From NCBI GenBank assembly GCA_035578175.1, contig JAQMRL010000011.1, positions 2,119,501 through 2,183,500 of the forward strand: 64,000 nucleotides of DNA. The letters run 5' to 3'. Origin of the DNA: Catonia carolina (Eukaryota; Arthropoda; Insecta; Hemiptera; Achilidae). How positions within the stretch are numbered: position 1 is the first letter of the stretch; the number at the start of each line of letters is the position of its first letter. A program made the translations under genes and the position numbers. Shown here one piece after another: positions 45,370 to 57,344 of this stretch. The notes under the pieces were generated by a model. That model worked only from the letters and a program-made list of their open reading frames with translations, had not been told where the DNA came from and did no database searches.

Positions 45370-45800
45370 TTCTTCTTCGTCTGCCTTTCAAGGATTAGGC
45401 ATCCCTGCCTGTTCCGAACCTCTCAAATCTGCCCATCTCTTTTTCGGGCGTCCTCGTTCTCTCCTGCCCTCTAGCTTATAGCCCAGTATCTGCTTATGTA
45501 TCCTATTCTCCCTCATTCTGTTAACATGCTCCAACCACTGCATTCTGTTCTGAGATACCTTGTCGTTTATAGAGACGATGTTGAGTTCTTTCCTTATCTC
45601 TGTATTCCTATAATGATATTCTCTACTACACCCATACGTATTTCGAACAAATTTCATTCCAGATGCTTGAAATCTACTCTCCTCTCGCTTTGACGGCACC
45701 TCAAATTTTACTATCATAGAGTAGAGTCGGCACTGCTATTGTTTTATAAAATCTCACCCTCGTATTTTTGCTGTGATGGAGAGTTTTCAGTGAAGATGGT
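45370..45800 (-). pseudogene. RTE-like LINE 3' fragment with (GAA)n tail
   Basis: The minus-strand frame (45717-45388) includes 'VPSKREESRFQASGMKFVRN', 'NEIR'-like 'TEIRKELNIVSINDKVSQNR', 'QWLEHVNRM' and 'GRRERGRPKKRW'. Upstream, in another frame, 'NTRVRFYKTIAVPTLLYDSK' continues the protein to about 45790. The 3' end has a GAAGAAGAAG run (45366-45380, complement), the same tail type as the 31 kb fragment. Confidence 0.8.
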
Positions 45801-45920
45801 CAACGGCTCCATAGGTGGATATGGAAGACATTTCTAACAGCAGAGAAGGCGAAAGAGCCTAAAGCGGCATCTCGAAGGAACTGTTCTGCTGGCTCATATG
45901 CAGTGATGTGGTAATCCCAC

Positions 45921-46172
45921 TATAGCTTAATGAACCAGAGACTGCAGATTAAGGCGGAGCATAGTGACCTAGATCACAGCACAGAGCCAATTGACTTTCG
46001 TTAACCGTATCCTGCGTTGTCACGTTGTGATCCCGCTGGGGATGACAGCCTAACGAAATGTCAGCTGGAATTCGCTGGAACAGAGTGTCACTTAACGAAG
46101 GGGAAACCTCACACCCGATCTTGGCTTTTACTGGGTAGATCTTATCTGCAGTCTTTAGTTCGTTGGGGTGTA
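45921..46172. mobile_element. MITE F, copy 2 (252 bp)
   Basis: Same length and layout as 8936-9187, from 'tatagcttaatgaaccagag' to 'gtctttagttcgttggggtg'. Internal blocks 'cacagcacagagccaattga', 'gttgtcacgttgtgRtcccg' and 'cctcacacccgaYcttggc' are shared. Confidence 0.85.
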
Positions 46173-46511
46173 ATGAGCTTAATCTGCGCAACGCTCGTAA
46201 CGCGGCCAGAGGATTTTCTTAACTACTGGCCAACCTCATGATGCCTCGTATGACGGACCGGGATATACGGATGATTTAATCAAGATACGAACAAAGTTAA
46301 TTTATAAACTGCTAACAAAATAATATTATTATTTTATTTTATTATTGATAATACTAAGATTTTAATTAAAAGTTCTTGTAGTCTTTATTTTTCGTCATAA
46401 CACTACCAACAAATTTTCTTCGTTATGTTGCCAAAACATTTTTATAAAACAATTTTTTGAATGTTTACATCTGTTTCATGTAATGTTTATAAACATAAAT
46501 AAACAAATTCT
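46173..46511. other. Spacer
   Basis: Short non-repetitive stretch; nothing recognised. Confidence 0.45.
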
Positions 46512-47236
46512 ACAGTATCTGAGGGACTAAAAACTGGAGAGGCTACGATGGCTCAGATAAAGAGAGAGGCCAGAGATAGACTTCTCGGAAGGTGGCAGAA
46601 GAGATGGGATAAAGAGTTCAGTGGACACATATTAATTCCGGATCTAAAAAAAAATGGCTGAGTAGGGGGTACGGCGAGATTGGTTATTACCTCACGCAGG
46701 CATTGACGGAGCATGGTAGCTTTCAGGCTTATCTACACCGGTTCAGACGATCAGATGAAGAAGAAGCTGTCTGGATTTTGACGCGGTAGAGAACAACGCA
46801 GTACATGCAATTTTCGACTGCAGAAGATGGATACCGGAGAGGGTGGTTCTAGAAACCCAGCTTGGGTCGCCAATTTCTCCAGAAAATCTCGGTGATTTTA
46901 TTGCTGAAGAAGAAAGCTGTAAGGCCATTAAGGAGTTCAACCAGAAGCAGATGAAGAGTAGAGAAGCCCAGATGCGTTACTCTTAAAAGAAATTACTCAA
47001 AAAGGGGGGAAATGGGTGGTAAGAAGATAAATCGCTGATATAACGTTATCAGCTAATAAAGAACCTCCGGCTTGTTGTGAAGTTATGCCTAACGGTGATC
47101 CCGCGGCAAATCGGGATGGGATAGAAAGGAACTGAGAGGTTTAGCGGATAGTTGCCTCCGGCAGAGCTCCGCATACCCCAGGGTACCAGTAAACCTGGGT
47201 ACCGGTAGATTCGGTTTCCTCTCGTATAAAAAAACA
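46512..47236 (+). mobile_element. R1-clade LINE 3' end
   Basis: A 5'-truncated non-LTR element. The coding part ends at 46986 and is followed by a ~250 bp 3' UTR that is G+C-richer than the surroundings. The UTR includes the inverted pair 'ccccagggtacc' / 'ggtaccgg'-like blocks, and it ends with an A-run near 47229-47236. The start, after 'tctacagtatctgagggact', is inside the protein. Confidence 0.8.
46560..46986 (+). pseudogene. R1-type ORF2 C-terminal domain
   Basis: The first stretch reads 'LLGRWQKRWDKEFSGHILIP', then 'GEIGYYLTQALTEHGSFQAY' and 'LHRFRRSDEEEAVWI'. After a frameshift, 'FDAVENNAVHAIFDCRRWIP', 'ERVVLETQLGSPISPENLGD' and 'MKSREAQMRYS' precede the stop. The 'YxLTQxLTGHGxFxxYLxRF' block followed by 'AEHxxFxC' marks the C-terminal zinc-knuckle region of R1-clade proteins. 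The first cysteines of the knuckle are lost at the frameshift. Confidence 0.8.
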
Positions 47237-48640
47237 AATTATTCAGGATTTTTCTAGGTTAATGAAATGATAGTAAAATGAAATACATTTTATGTTAGAC
47301 ATTTTTTTCAGCTTACAAATTTCCCTCCGTAAAATTTTGTAGCATAACTTTAAGTTAACAAAAATAGTTTTAAGGGTTTGAATATACAATATGAAAACTA
47401 CAATAAAAATTTACTTTACATGATTTTTTTCTGAAGGAAGATCAAATTAATTTAAAATTTAAAAAAACCGTTGTATAAATGAATAGTGTTTTAAACGTTA
47501 TAAACTAATAACGTAACAGTTCACCTGAAAAGTCTAGGTTTCAAAATATTTCCTAATAACGTATGAGTACTTCTAACGTTTTGAATAAAATTATCTAAAC
47601 ATGTCCACTCATTCGATTAGTTTATGTGTAACAACACTGTCCATAAATATCATTACATTTTTTAAACATAAGAAAAGTAACACAAGTAAAACCGGACTGA
47701 ACAAAATCTTTTAAAGTCCAATCTCTTAAATCATATAAAAAAAGAAAACTTACAAAAGCAGGTGTTATTTTTTTTAAATTTAGGGTGGAAATCCATTGAA
47801 GATGACAATGTTTTTGTCCCTTATCTTCTATGATGTAAATTTTCAATGCCAATTATTAAAATAGAATAGCGTATCCTCCCTTTTATTACTTATATAATAA
47901 TATAATGCAAATGATATTAGAATTGCCTCGTGCGTTAGTACGTGCGTGACCGTTCACCTAACCCCTTTTTTATTCCAGAAAAGAAAAACATACAACATCT
48001 ATACCGGACACCATTCCGCTGAAATATTAACAAGAACGTTCTCTCCTGTCCACTATTCTTATTTATTTCTTATTTCTTTTATAAAAAGTGGATCTGAATT
48101 CATTTCATAAATGTATTTTCATTTTTCTTTATAATGTAACGTTGTAAATACAAAAGGAAAATCACGTTTAGAAATTTTATGAGATAGTGTCTCATAACTT
48201 TTACTCCAGCTCTGTTATGTCACATGAATTTTTAATTTATTGTTGGTCATTGAAACTGAAATTCTCATGAATTTTAAGTACTTGTTTATTAATTTTTTTG
48301 TGTTAGATTTTAATATGTTATATTCTGTTGAATTTATTTTAGTTTATTTTTAATAATAAAATTATTCAAGTTCTCATATAGCTATAAAATCATAAAAGAT
48401 TTTCAAAAATCCAAACGCTTTTACAAGAAATTATCGAATTATGTATAATCTCTCAGTACAATAACTCTACTTATTTCATTAGTCTGGAAAACTTGTTCAT
48501 GGTTTAAAGAGATGATATACTGAGAACAGTGCAGTACAAACTGTCACATCCGGATGTGTGATTTTCGGATCTTCCCATATTCTGACGTATCTCTAAATTA
48601 ATTTTTAAAATTTAATTAGCGAAATGGTTAGGGATAGAAA
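47237..48640. other. A+T-rich spacer
   Basis: Unrecognised 76-codon minus-strand frame at 47622-47852. No known repeat seen. Confidence 0.5.
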
Positions 48641-48649
48641 GTGAAAGTT

Positions 48650-49010
48650 GCAGCTGGAATGTTGTTTGTCAGATTGTGAGTAAGATTGCAGAGCTTGTAA
48701 AAAAACCTGACTTGATGTGAAGAAATTAATGACAATGAAATCAATAAGTGGTTAAGTAAATATGAAATCACCGAAATTACATATAGTGACAACATAGAAA
48801 TGGTCTGTTGGTCACTATGCAGACAAAGTGATGACAACAACCCTGTAATGAGTCACTTTGAGGGATTCAAGACCACCGAATCACTGAACAGTTCTGTTCA
48901 ACATCAAGACTAAACAAGTAAATAGAGAGATGCTATTAAGAAGGTTGAGAGATATGGTTTCCAAAAAAACCGTGTGCAGTGTGTGAAGCAGACGAAATCA
49001 CAATCTTTTT
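48650..49010 (+). pseudogene. Tigger-type transposase C-terminal fragment
   Basis: Reads 'EEINDNEINKWLSKYEITEI', 'SDNIEMV', 'QSDDNNPVMSHFEGFKTTES'. After a frame change, 'REMLLRRLRDMVSKKT' precedes a stop. This follows the Tigger/jerky-like tail pattern 'WLxxD … EI … SHxDGFKAxE … LLLRRLRDxAxKK'. The subfamily differs from the tail at 26.5 kb. No TIRs were identified around it. Confidence 0.7.
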
Positions 49011-49308
49011 CAAGTATAGTATGCCTACTGATGTAGACATACTTTAAGTAAAAATTTTTAACCAATTTTACGTTTTGTATTTTAAAGAGTGCAGTGTATT
49101 AATAAAAATGCCAAACCAATAGAAACGTCTAAAATAACATGCATTAACAAACGTAGTCCTCTAGTGATATATAAATGACCTTGTGGTATCCGTATTTTTC
49201 CATACCCGGATCGGGCGGTCGCCCGATTCATCACAGCTTCAGCGCAGGACATTCTAACTTCATCACCGCTCTTTTTGCTTAGAAGAAATATAAAACTAAC
49301 CTAAAATG
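49011..49308. other. Spacer
   Basis: A small G+C-richer patch (49190-49270) contains 'cgggcggtcgcccg', a short inverted repeat. Nothing else recognised. Confidence 0.4.
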
Positions 49309-49655
49309 TTATTGTTTAGGTCACCAGCCGAAAGGCTGATTTGAACCTCTATAGGCTTTTCTAAGTAAAACGAGGAGTAAGGTGGTTTAACATGCCTTCC
49401 TCAGTAAGTGGAAAAGAATTCTTATCAGCATGCAAGGCCCTCTGAAAAGCATCTACTTTCCACTACAAATGACATCTTCACTTCATTTACCATAGGATCT
49501 GGCTGTGTAATGAAATTCATTACTTTTAGAGGATTACTTTAATCTGATTAGTGTCTTTCACACTCTACCTTTTATGTTCTTAAATGGTTCAGTATAAAAA
49601 TTGGCTGACCATATTATAAGAAAACAGAACTACTTTTTGTAGCCTTGTAACGTAA
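49309..49655 (+). repeat. Interspersed repeat D
   Basis: Begins 'tttaggtcaccagccgaaag' and extends through 'ggctgaccatattataag' to 'gtagccttgtaac'. The last ~50 bp of the family are missing. Confidence 0.8.
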
Positions 49656-50340
49656 ACTATAAAATAAATAATTTTGATAAAGCAGTTGTTTTGAGAGAAT
49701 CTTATATTATGGAACACAATAATTCCGGAAGTATATTTTATTCTTTTAAGTTCTACGTTCCTATAACCTTGTTATTAGATTATACGTTCTTGTTTGTTTT
49801 TTAAAAGTGTCAACTTTATCGTTAAGTTTTAAATATTTTAACTTTGTAGTTAAATCCTATTTGGATGGTACAATATACGATTTTTTATTTGTCTATTAGT
49901 GTAAAATGTCAGGTTAATTTAAAATAGTTTCCTTGTAGTAAAAGAATAACATGATTCTATCAAAATATTTATGACATGTTTTTTCTTGTTACAAAATTCA
50001 TCAATATGTTATTGGTAAAATTGTAAATATTATTTTTTAGCTTTAAACCTGAATAATTTAATATTTCTCCTGAGTTAACTGTTTTATGTTTTCATTAATA
50101 TTTAATTTTGTAGTTTTCGTTCAGTTAAAAATGTTTATTACCTTATTGTTCATGTCAGATGGGGTTAAATTGAGACTATAGTTAAAATTGTCACACCTCA
50201 GATATGTATTCCTGTTCGTATTCCTTGAGAGATTTTGGTAACGCATTGTCCTTTAAACCCTATGATAGGTTGGTAGGCCTTTAGTCTCAGTATTGTCCTG
50301 AAGCAACATAGTACTCGTTTTTTAAGGAAATCGTTTTTTA
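49656..50340. other. A+T-rich spacer
   Basis: Nothing recognised. Confidence 0.5.
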
Positions 50341-50511
50341 AGGCCGCATTGGCGTAGTTGGTAACGTGCTCGCCTCTCACCATGTGGTCTTGGGTTCGAA
50401 TCCCAATCAGGCATGGCATATTTTCATTCGTTACAAAAAATCAGTTCATCCTTCACCGTCTGCATTTGCAGTAATTGCAAAACAATCGGACGTTAAAACA
50501 AAAAAAAAACT
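50341..50511 (+). repeat. SINE A, complete copy (tRNA-derived)
   Basis: Best copy in the window. The A-box TGGCGTAGTTGG lies at 50350-50361 and the B-box GGTTCGAATCC at 50393-50403, a spacing of ~31 bp as in tRNA promoters. A family-specific body follows ('catttgcagtaattgcaaaa') with 'gacgttaaaac' and an A-run (50502-50510). The head would allow RNA polymerase III transcription. It is not a functional tRNA: stems are incomplete and the SINE body follows directly. Confidence 0.9.
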
Positions 50512-50689
50512 ATCTAAATACATTTATTAAAATAGAACGCTACTACAAAATCATGAAATTACCCTAATAATGACAAAAAAATTGAAAAAGTTTGCAAAAA
50601 TGTCTTAATTTTTCAGCAATACTTTAACTGAAAATCAAGCTAATGTTTTAAAGGATTTAATAGTAATAGTAAACAAAAAAATTTGTGCA
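50512..50689. other. Spacer
   Basis: AT-rich; nothing recognised. Confidence 0.4.
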
Positions 50690-51345
50690 GTAGCGATTGG
50701 TTTATAAGAGATGGGAAATTTAAAAGTAGGCAACGAAATCATACAGGAAGTTGGGGAAATCTGCTATCTAGGGAGTAAAATAACAAAGAATGGTAGAAGC
50801 ACAAGTGTTATCAAAATTAGGATTTCTCAAGCTAGAAGGACCTTTGAAATGAAAAACAGCTTACTGACTACAAACACTGATTTTCAGATTAGGAAATTTT
50901 TTTAAAACATTATGTTTCGAGTGTAGCATTATAGGGGAATGAAACGTGGGTGATAGGGGCTGTAGAAAGGAAGAGGATAGAAGCTTTTGAAATGTGGTGT
51001 TATAGGAAAATGTTTAAGATTAGGTTGGTGGACAAAATAAGTAATTTAGAGGTTCTCAGACGAGTGGATGAAAGACGAGGTATACGGAAACATCTTAACA
51101 GAAGAAGGGATATAGGCTAGAGAGTTATAGGCTAGAGAGGTATATCTTAAGACATCCAGGTATTGCTCTAATATTGAGGGTAATATTTAGGGAATGAATT
51201 TTGGAGGAGGCAATGGTTAGAATATTTAAAGCAAATTACAAAAGATGTAAGTTGTAGGTATGTAGATAAAATTTAACGACTTGCGTAAGATAGAACAGCT
51301 TGGAGAACTGCATCAAACCAGCCGCAAGACTGATGAGAAAAAAAA
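50690..51345 (+). pseudogene. LINE H C-terminal fragment
   Basis: The frame from 50711 reads 'EVGEICYLGSKITKNGRSTS' and 'ARRTFEMKNSLLTTNTDFQI'. It continues after 50906 with 'SSVAL', stop, 'GNETWVIGAVERKRIEAFEM', 'WCYRKMFKIRLVDKISNLEV' and 'LRRVDERRGIRKHLNRRRD'. The tail 'YLKQITKDVSCRYVDK' and 'CIKPAARLMRKKIVI'-type text leads to an A-rich 3' end near 51345. This is the post-reverse-transcriptase region of a common insect LINE group. Stops and short deletions are present. Confidence 0.8.
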
Positions 51346-51589
51346 TAGTAATTTACCTAGTAAATTAGAAAACGTGTAAATATTACCTTTTCAAAATTTC
51401 AGTTTAATACCTGCAATAGTTTCTGAGGTAATAGAAACATGAATTTCCGGGAATCTTACTCCAAAATTATAAACTTTGACAAAAATCACTTCAAAAATTT
51501 TAGCTAACTTTAATACGTCTCGAATAAACAATGTTTTTTTTCTGCATCAATAGGTTCAATAATTTTACCTCATTTTCTTTGTCGTGTAG
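51346..51589. other. Spacer
   Basis: Nothing recognised. Confidence 0.4.
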
Positions 51590-51965
51590 TTTAGGTCAAC
51601 AGCCGAAAGGCTGGTTTGAACCTCTAGAGGTTTTACTAAGTAAAACGAGGAGTGAGGTGATTTACAATTGCCTTCCTTACTGAGTACAAAAGTAGCCTAT
51701 GCTTATTAGCATGCCAGGCCCTCCGAGAAGCATCTACTCTGCACCCTCCAAATGACACCTTCACTTCATTCACCACAGGGTCTGGCTGTATAACGAAAAT
51801 TGTTACTTTCAGAGGAGATAACTCTGACTAGTGTCTTTTACACGTCTACCTCTTCTGTTCTTAAATAGTTGACCACGTAATAAGAAACAGAACTATTTTT
51901 GGTAGCCCTTGAACTAGCAAATTGACTGGAAATAATTTAACCCTCCATCTGCCAGTTATGGGCGA
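51590..51965 (+). repeat. Interspersed repeat D, full-length copy
   Basis: From 'tttaggtcaacagccgaaag' to 'ctgccagttatgggcg'. The internal perfect dyad 'gttttactaagtaaaac' is intact here (8 bp arms around one A). A small deletion lies near 51868. Confidence 0.85.
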
Positions 51966-53464
51966 TCATTTTCTTTAATATCCTAAATATACGTTACTTT
52001 TTTCATTCCTAATATTCCTTTCTGTTCCCTTGAAACATCGTGATGTCTTACTAAACTGAATGTATTCTGAAAAATCATCCATAATATGGAATTTATTGTT
52101 AGGGAATATCGTATTGTACATAAATTTCAAAATACAAAAGAAAACTCCACGATGTATGGTCTTAATCTTCTCATCATTTTGGTTTACCAGAAAGGGTTCA
52201 AAGACAAGTTCTTTCTAATTAGAGGTTTGAGATGATTTTTGGTTTTCTCACTGACAAATAGATTTTTTTTAAGGTTTGGTGAAGAGTTAAATTGGTTATC
52301 TATTACCACGGTTTTTTAAAATCCTTGCTAATAATTTAAAAATTAGTTTATATCTAATTTTCTTTAGATATCCGTGGGAAATTATATCGTTGAAGAATTT
52401 TGAATAGAGAGAAGATTCTAACGGATCGATATATTTGGTCATTTTTATATGTTGAAATAGATTTCTTGGGGTTTCTACTGTATGTTCGATTATGATGCAA
52501 TTATTGTTCAATGGTGTGAATTAGAAATTGTATAGTGGTTGATTGTTGCTTTGCAGAAGTATTAAAGCGACGGGTATTCGATATTAAGAAGGGAGAATAG
52601 TTTCTGATTCCACCTGGTCATCTAAATCGGTTATAATTTCCTAAATACACTGATATCTCTTACGTCACTAGAAGGGAGGTTTTGATACTTACGCCTAATT
52701 TGACTTTGAACCACCGTGCCACATTTTCATTAATAAATTATGACGAGGGTTATTGTCAGTGAGCCCATTACAGGTGGGGTTGTTCCCACTTTGTCTATTC
52801 TTGAACCACCATGAAAACTGCTAGGAGTATTTTTTAACGTAAAGGGGTGAATTTTGATTGACAATATGTTCATAATACCTATTCTTATTTATTTGACGTG
52901 AGTAGACGTTATTGAATATTGGGTAACTTTGTCGTCTAACTTATACAGACTTTGTCGAGTCACTGTTGAACCCTATTTTCTTATGTTTCTCTCCCTAACT
53001 CTTTTTTATAATAATACAATACATGAATACTGTAGTTTAAACAGGAAAACTTTTAGAAATATGATGAGTATGAACTTTTCTTGACAAAAAACTCAACTGA
53101 ACGGGTACATCGTTTTTTAGTAACATCATATAAGTTCCGTTAGTTTTTTAAACTCGCTAAAGACAGTTTTGAAGTTTGACATAGAGCCAAATATTTTACA
53201 TTCTCAAATTAATTAACCTTGAACGTATTTTACCTACCTCGGCTTAAAGTTTTAAATACTTAGGGTACAAAATGTATAAAAAAAATATTAGTTTTAAACA
53301 AATAGTTCCATCAAAACGTTGGGTCGTTAATAAAAAAAAGTAGTTGTTTACGGGAACAAAGAAATATTTTTTAAAATTTGTTTATCACATTATGTTCCTG
53401 TAATTTGAATAATTTTTAACACTTAACGGTATTAAAAAATTATTTTAGTTTAAATCACTATAGT
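51966..53464. other. A+T-rich spacer
   Basis: A 71-codon minus-strand frame at 52296-52511 is not recognised. No known repeat. Confidence 0.5.
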
Positions 53465-53832
53465 GTTAGAATGTTCATCATCCGAAAAACTGGTTTAATC
53501 CTCTAGAGACTTTACTAAGTAAAACGAGGAGTGAGTTGCTCACTGAATGGAAAAGTATGCTTATCAGCATGCCAGGCCTTCTGTAAAGTATCTACTTTTC
53601 ACTCTGCAAATGACACTTTCACGTTATTCACCCAAGGGTCTGGCTGTAAATGATAAAAATCATCACTGAGAAGATAACTCTTGAATAGTATATTTTACAC
53701 CTCTACCTCTTCTGTTCTCAAATGCTTGTTACAAATTGGTTGACCATGTATAAGAAGCAGAATTTTTTGTAGCCTTGGAACTAGCAGATCGAGTGCAATA
53801 ATTTAATACTCCAACTGCCTGTTACGGGCAGA
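53465..53832 (+). repeat. Interspersed repeat D
   Basis: Starts 'gttcatcatccgaaaaactg' (diverged beginning) and ends 'ctgcctgttacgggcag'. Lacks the block corresponding to 'gtgatttacaattgcc'. Confidence 0.8.
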
Positions 53833-54420
53833 GATGTTAGAACAAAAGTATTACATATAGGCCTACTATTTATATTTCTCTACATATTTTTAAATTTTTG
53901 TAAATGCGAATGTTAAATTCCTTCTACTTCTGGACGACTTTTAATTTAGATTGCAATGTTACTTTGTTCCAATTACACCAATAACTAAATAGTAATGTAC
54001 AACTCTTGTTGCAGAATTTCAAAGAGAATTCGTTCAACTTTGGGAGATATACGTATGACAAACACTCTTCGTGCCAATCAATAATAGATCTATCACGTTT
54101 CTTGTTTTCTAATTGACGTCATTAGTTATGATTGTTTTATTTTTCTGTCACAGTATTACAAGACAGTAATGAAATGAGATTTATAAACTTCAGGAAAAGA
54201 GTGTAATTTAATAGAACACTCATGAAACAAAATCTGACTGTAAATTATCAATCAGAAAAACTAAAGAAATGTGAAATATGAACTGATTTACATAATGATA
54301 TACCGTAAAAGCCATAGAGTTGATAAAAACAATTACGACGGACTGATTTATACATGGATCATCCACCCGTCATCATTTCCGTAGTTTTGACTCCATAGAT
54401 ACTTTTAAACCTACACACTT
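53833..54420. other. A+T-rich spacer
   Basis: Nothing recognised. Confidence 0.5.
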
Positions 54421-55070
54421 TTAGGCATATAACCGTACCATCACTGTCGTCCCCTTTGATTGAGTACTATGCTGTTGGCTACAAAGCTTCCGACGTAGCG
54501 ACAGAGGGAACCGCCAATAGTTCCGAAAGGAGCGGTAGACCTGTGGTGGCGTACCGACAGAGGCCTTTGTCACCAAGGTCAACACAAATACCACAGCGCG
54601 CTCTAGGCAACTATAAAAAGATCGCTGCACTGATCCAAGAGATTCAATTCCGATCCAGACAGAAGACAAGACGTCCACCATAGGCACACGGCTACCGGAC
54701 TCCAACGAAGGCTCATCGACGACCCCACAAGAGAGAAGATGATGCTTCCGCTCGCCGATCCAACAGCGTAAGCCGTCGACCAGACCGTCATCGCCCGCTG
54801 CCGCGAGCGATGCCCACAGCGATCCCTCGACTGAGCCTTACGCCCACCGTATCCATCGAAGCACTCCGATCCGATGAAGCACCGGCATCGACGCACTACT
54901 CTGAGGGAAGAAAATGACGTCTCCGCTGAACGACACGTCCAGCCTCCGACCGCCACGACGACTATGACCGACGCTTCTCCAAGACGAACACCACTTAAAC
55001 GGCCCTTTTCAGGGCCACCAAAAATTAAAGGTTTTAACTCGTCACTTAATGTCACCATCTGGTGACAGTA
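54421..55070 (+). repeat. G+C-rich repeat ending in histone-type stem-loop
   Basis: This 650 bp island is clearly richer in G+C and CpG than everything around it. Overlapping open frames on both strands (54456-54683 and 54874-55065 plus; 54603-55058 minus) carry no recognised domain. The right end holds GGCCCTTTTCAGGGCC (55001-55016) followed by ACCA, identical to the histone-type hairpin at 5221-5236. Next come 'cacttaatgtc' and a terminal hairpin GTCACC-ATCT-GGTGAC (55051-55066). This last module parallels 5279-5338. I read it as an unclassified retroelement or SINE-like unit whose 3' end is the hairpin module. A true histone gene end is unlikely because no histone reading frame precedes it. 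Confidence 0.6.
55001..55016 (+). promoter_or_regulatory. Histone mRNA-type 3' stem-loop motif
   Basis: Six-base-pair stem GGCCCU/AGGGCC, loop UUUC, AAAC before it and ACCA after it. These match every position that matters in the metazoan SLBP-binding element. A purine-rich histone downstream element for U7 pairing is not obvious ('aaaattaaagg' only). Confidence 0.6.
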
Positions 55071-56804
55071 CTTTTTTCATAGTTCAGTTTAATATTTTAA
55101 TTTGTTGTATATACTATTCATTGTCTGTAAAGTGCGTAATAGGGGGGTAGTTAAACAATTCGAAGAATTTTCTGTTTCACTCTGGACTAAACTATTTCTC
55201 TTTTATTGTGATTTAATCTTCAACTTAAACTGTAATGTGGATTTTGTGGTCTGCATTGTTTTGTTTGCTCTCAAAAGTTAAATTTAGAAAATTTTTATGT
55301 GCATTAACTATTTTTACATTATGTGGCTGATTATCAGCTAAATTAAAAGATATCTTAATATTTTAAATTATGCAATTTATAATTTGAATGGAATGTACTA
55401 TTAATATTATTTTAAATTAAGTTAAAAATAGGTTACGCAGCAAGTTCTTACGTAGTTTCAGAAAGAAATGCGCTAAGCAATCTTGGTTGAGTTCTATCCA
55501 ACGAGAGAAAACTGGATTGTCGACGTTTACTCCATAGTTAAATGGCTTTTTCTATAGGTTTGATTAGAAATCATTAAAAAAAAAACTTTGTTGGTGTAGG
55601 ATTTTTGTTTTTAGTTTCACTTCCGTACAGTACAGATATAATTAAAAATTTTACGACACTTTTTATTATTTAGGTGCTATAAGGAAGATATAAACTACCA
55701 AAAACTTACTCGATAAAATGTAGCCTGTAACTGTAAGACGGTTGAATCCAATAAGAGATTTTTATCAGAAAATGGTTTAAATTAAAATTTAATAAAATTT
55801 GTTTTCTAACAGAAACTGTGAGTAATTTTTATTGAACATTAATTTTACTTGCCAGAGTTTAACTTACTTTCATTAACATAAGTTTTCTACTGAATTTTTT
55901 GTATTTGGTGTTATCAATAGTTGAGTTTCTACTGGTAAGTGATTGAAAAATTTATAGATGCACAGCAACATCATATTATTTTATTGTTATTGTGTAGCCC
56001 TAAATAAAAAAAATACCCTGTGATAGTATTACGCTTACAAATATATTGTATTGTTTCACTGATAGGGATGTAGACTACACGCATGGGGGAGTTTTATTGT
56101 AGAACTTACTACACATCTTTACCCCTTGCAATACTTTTCCTTTTTTATATTTGCATAGCCATCTCACACTCAGTACTTATCCTTCTCTTCCACCAATTTT
56201 CGGATCATACTCTCCCACCCCATTTTGCAAACCCCCAACCTTTATACGGATGGCTTTCAGCTTGGTCAATTATCGTCTTAAGTCGGATGATTGACATGGC
56301 GTCTGGCATACACGTGGCTTGAATCCGTGTGTTGTTTTAGAAATTAGCGAGAATAGCGTGTCGCCCATTTCTAGTATCCGGTTTAGAAGAGATTCCATAC
56401 AGAAAACATACACCATTTTAAATAATACTTAACATTTTATATACGTGTACTTCCTGTAGACAATCAATGATGCATTTGTCACTATACCATCGAATCCACT
56501 CCATATTGCATGTGATATGTTTTCTTTATTATGTAATGGTATTGTGTCCATACGTTTGGTGACGTGTTTTAAATTGAATGTCTACTTCATCATCAATACA
56601 AAATATATTTTAAATTAATTTTCTATTCGACCAGACTTTATTATTTTTCAAGAACACTTTATCTTTTACTAATTCAAAGGATAACGTCACAGAAGTTCCC
56701 ATTCGTTTCAATAAAATAACAAAATTTCAAAACTCTGAACACAACAAACTTAATTCCTTTTAATTTTCGGTCCGAGTAGCCAAACGTCATAATAATAGTA
56801 AAGG
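55071..56804. other. A+T-rich spacer
   Basis: A 79-codon frame at 56083-56322 is hydrophobic at its start but has no recognisable family. No known repeat. Confidence 0.45.
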
Positions 56805-56893
56805 CCTTTTCCCGCGATGCTAGTTTACTAGCTGCTAGTACACAGGAGCTGGATATAGGATAGGGATGATAGATGATAGTGATGATTTAGCAA

Positions 56894-56972
56894 CTGTAAC
56901 GCGACACTTCGAACCTGTCATTACATTGGAATAAATTTTTAATCTCTTTTCTATTTACTATATGTACACGCC
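56894..56972 (+). repeat. Direct repeat, copy 1 (~78 bp)
   Basis: Lies inside the TIR element and is nearly identical to 58203-58281, from 'gtaacgcgacacttcgaacc' to 'actatatgtacacgc', with about four differences. Confidence 0.85.
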
Positions 56973-57344
56973 ACATTTCTTCTTAGACTAGCAGCTAATA
57001 CTAGCTTTGTAGGAACGAAGAACTAGCAGCTAGTTTAGTTAAAGGGCTAGTATTCACTATACTAAGGACGAAAGATTTAGGCGGGTCAAGTTCTCGCTCG
57101 TGTATCCCTTCCACAATCTCCATAGACTCCCCTTACGCTCTTTTCAGTGTTACAACAAATACACTGTATTAACGTGTTAGATTAAATAAAAGTAGTTTAT
57201 TCACTGTTTTTTCAAGTTAACAGGAGCACTAAGAAAGTAGAAATTGCTCGACTGGTGGGAGTGGCGAGATGAAGTGGCGAAGTACACAGAAAACTCCCAC
57301 CCGCCTAAATTTTTCGTCCTTATTATAGCGCGCTACTGACTTTG

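Noticed and set aside
50341..50420. Possible tRNA gene (also at 2.3, 8.2, 14.4, 19.6, 19.9, 34.3, 58.8, 60.2 and 61.3 kb)
   Set aside because: A- and B-boxes are present, but each is followed by a shared SINE or repeat body and the cloverleaf stems do not hold.
54421..55070. Real histone gene ending at the 55001 hairpin, or a CpG-island exon
   Set aside because: No histone-like reading frame in any frame upstream, and the 3' module recurs at 5.3 kb without one.
56083..56322. 79-codon frame with a hydrophobic start
   Set aside because: No family resemblance; neither splice partners nor a conserved context could be seen.
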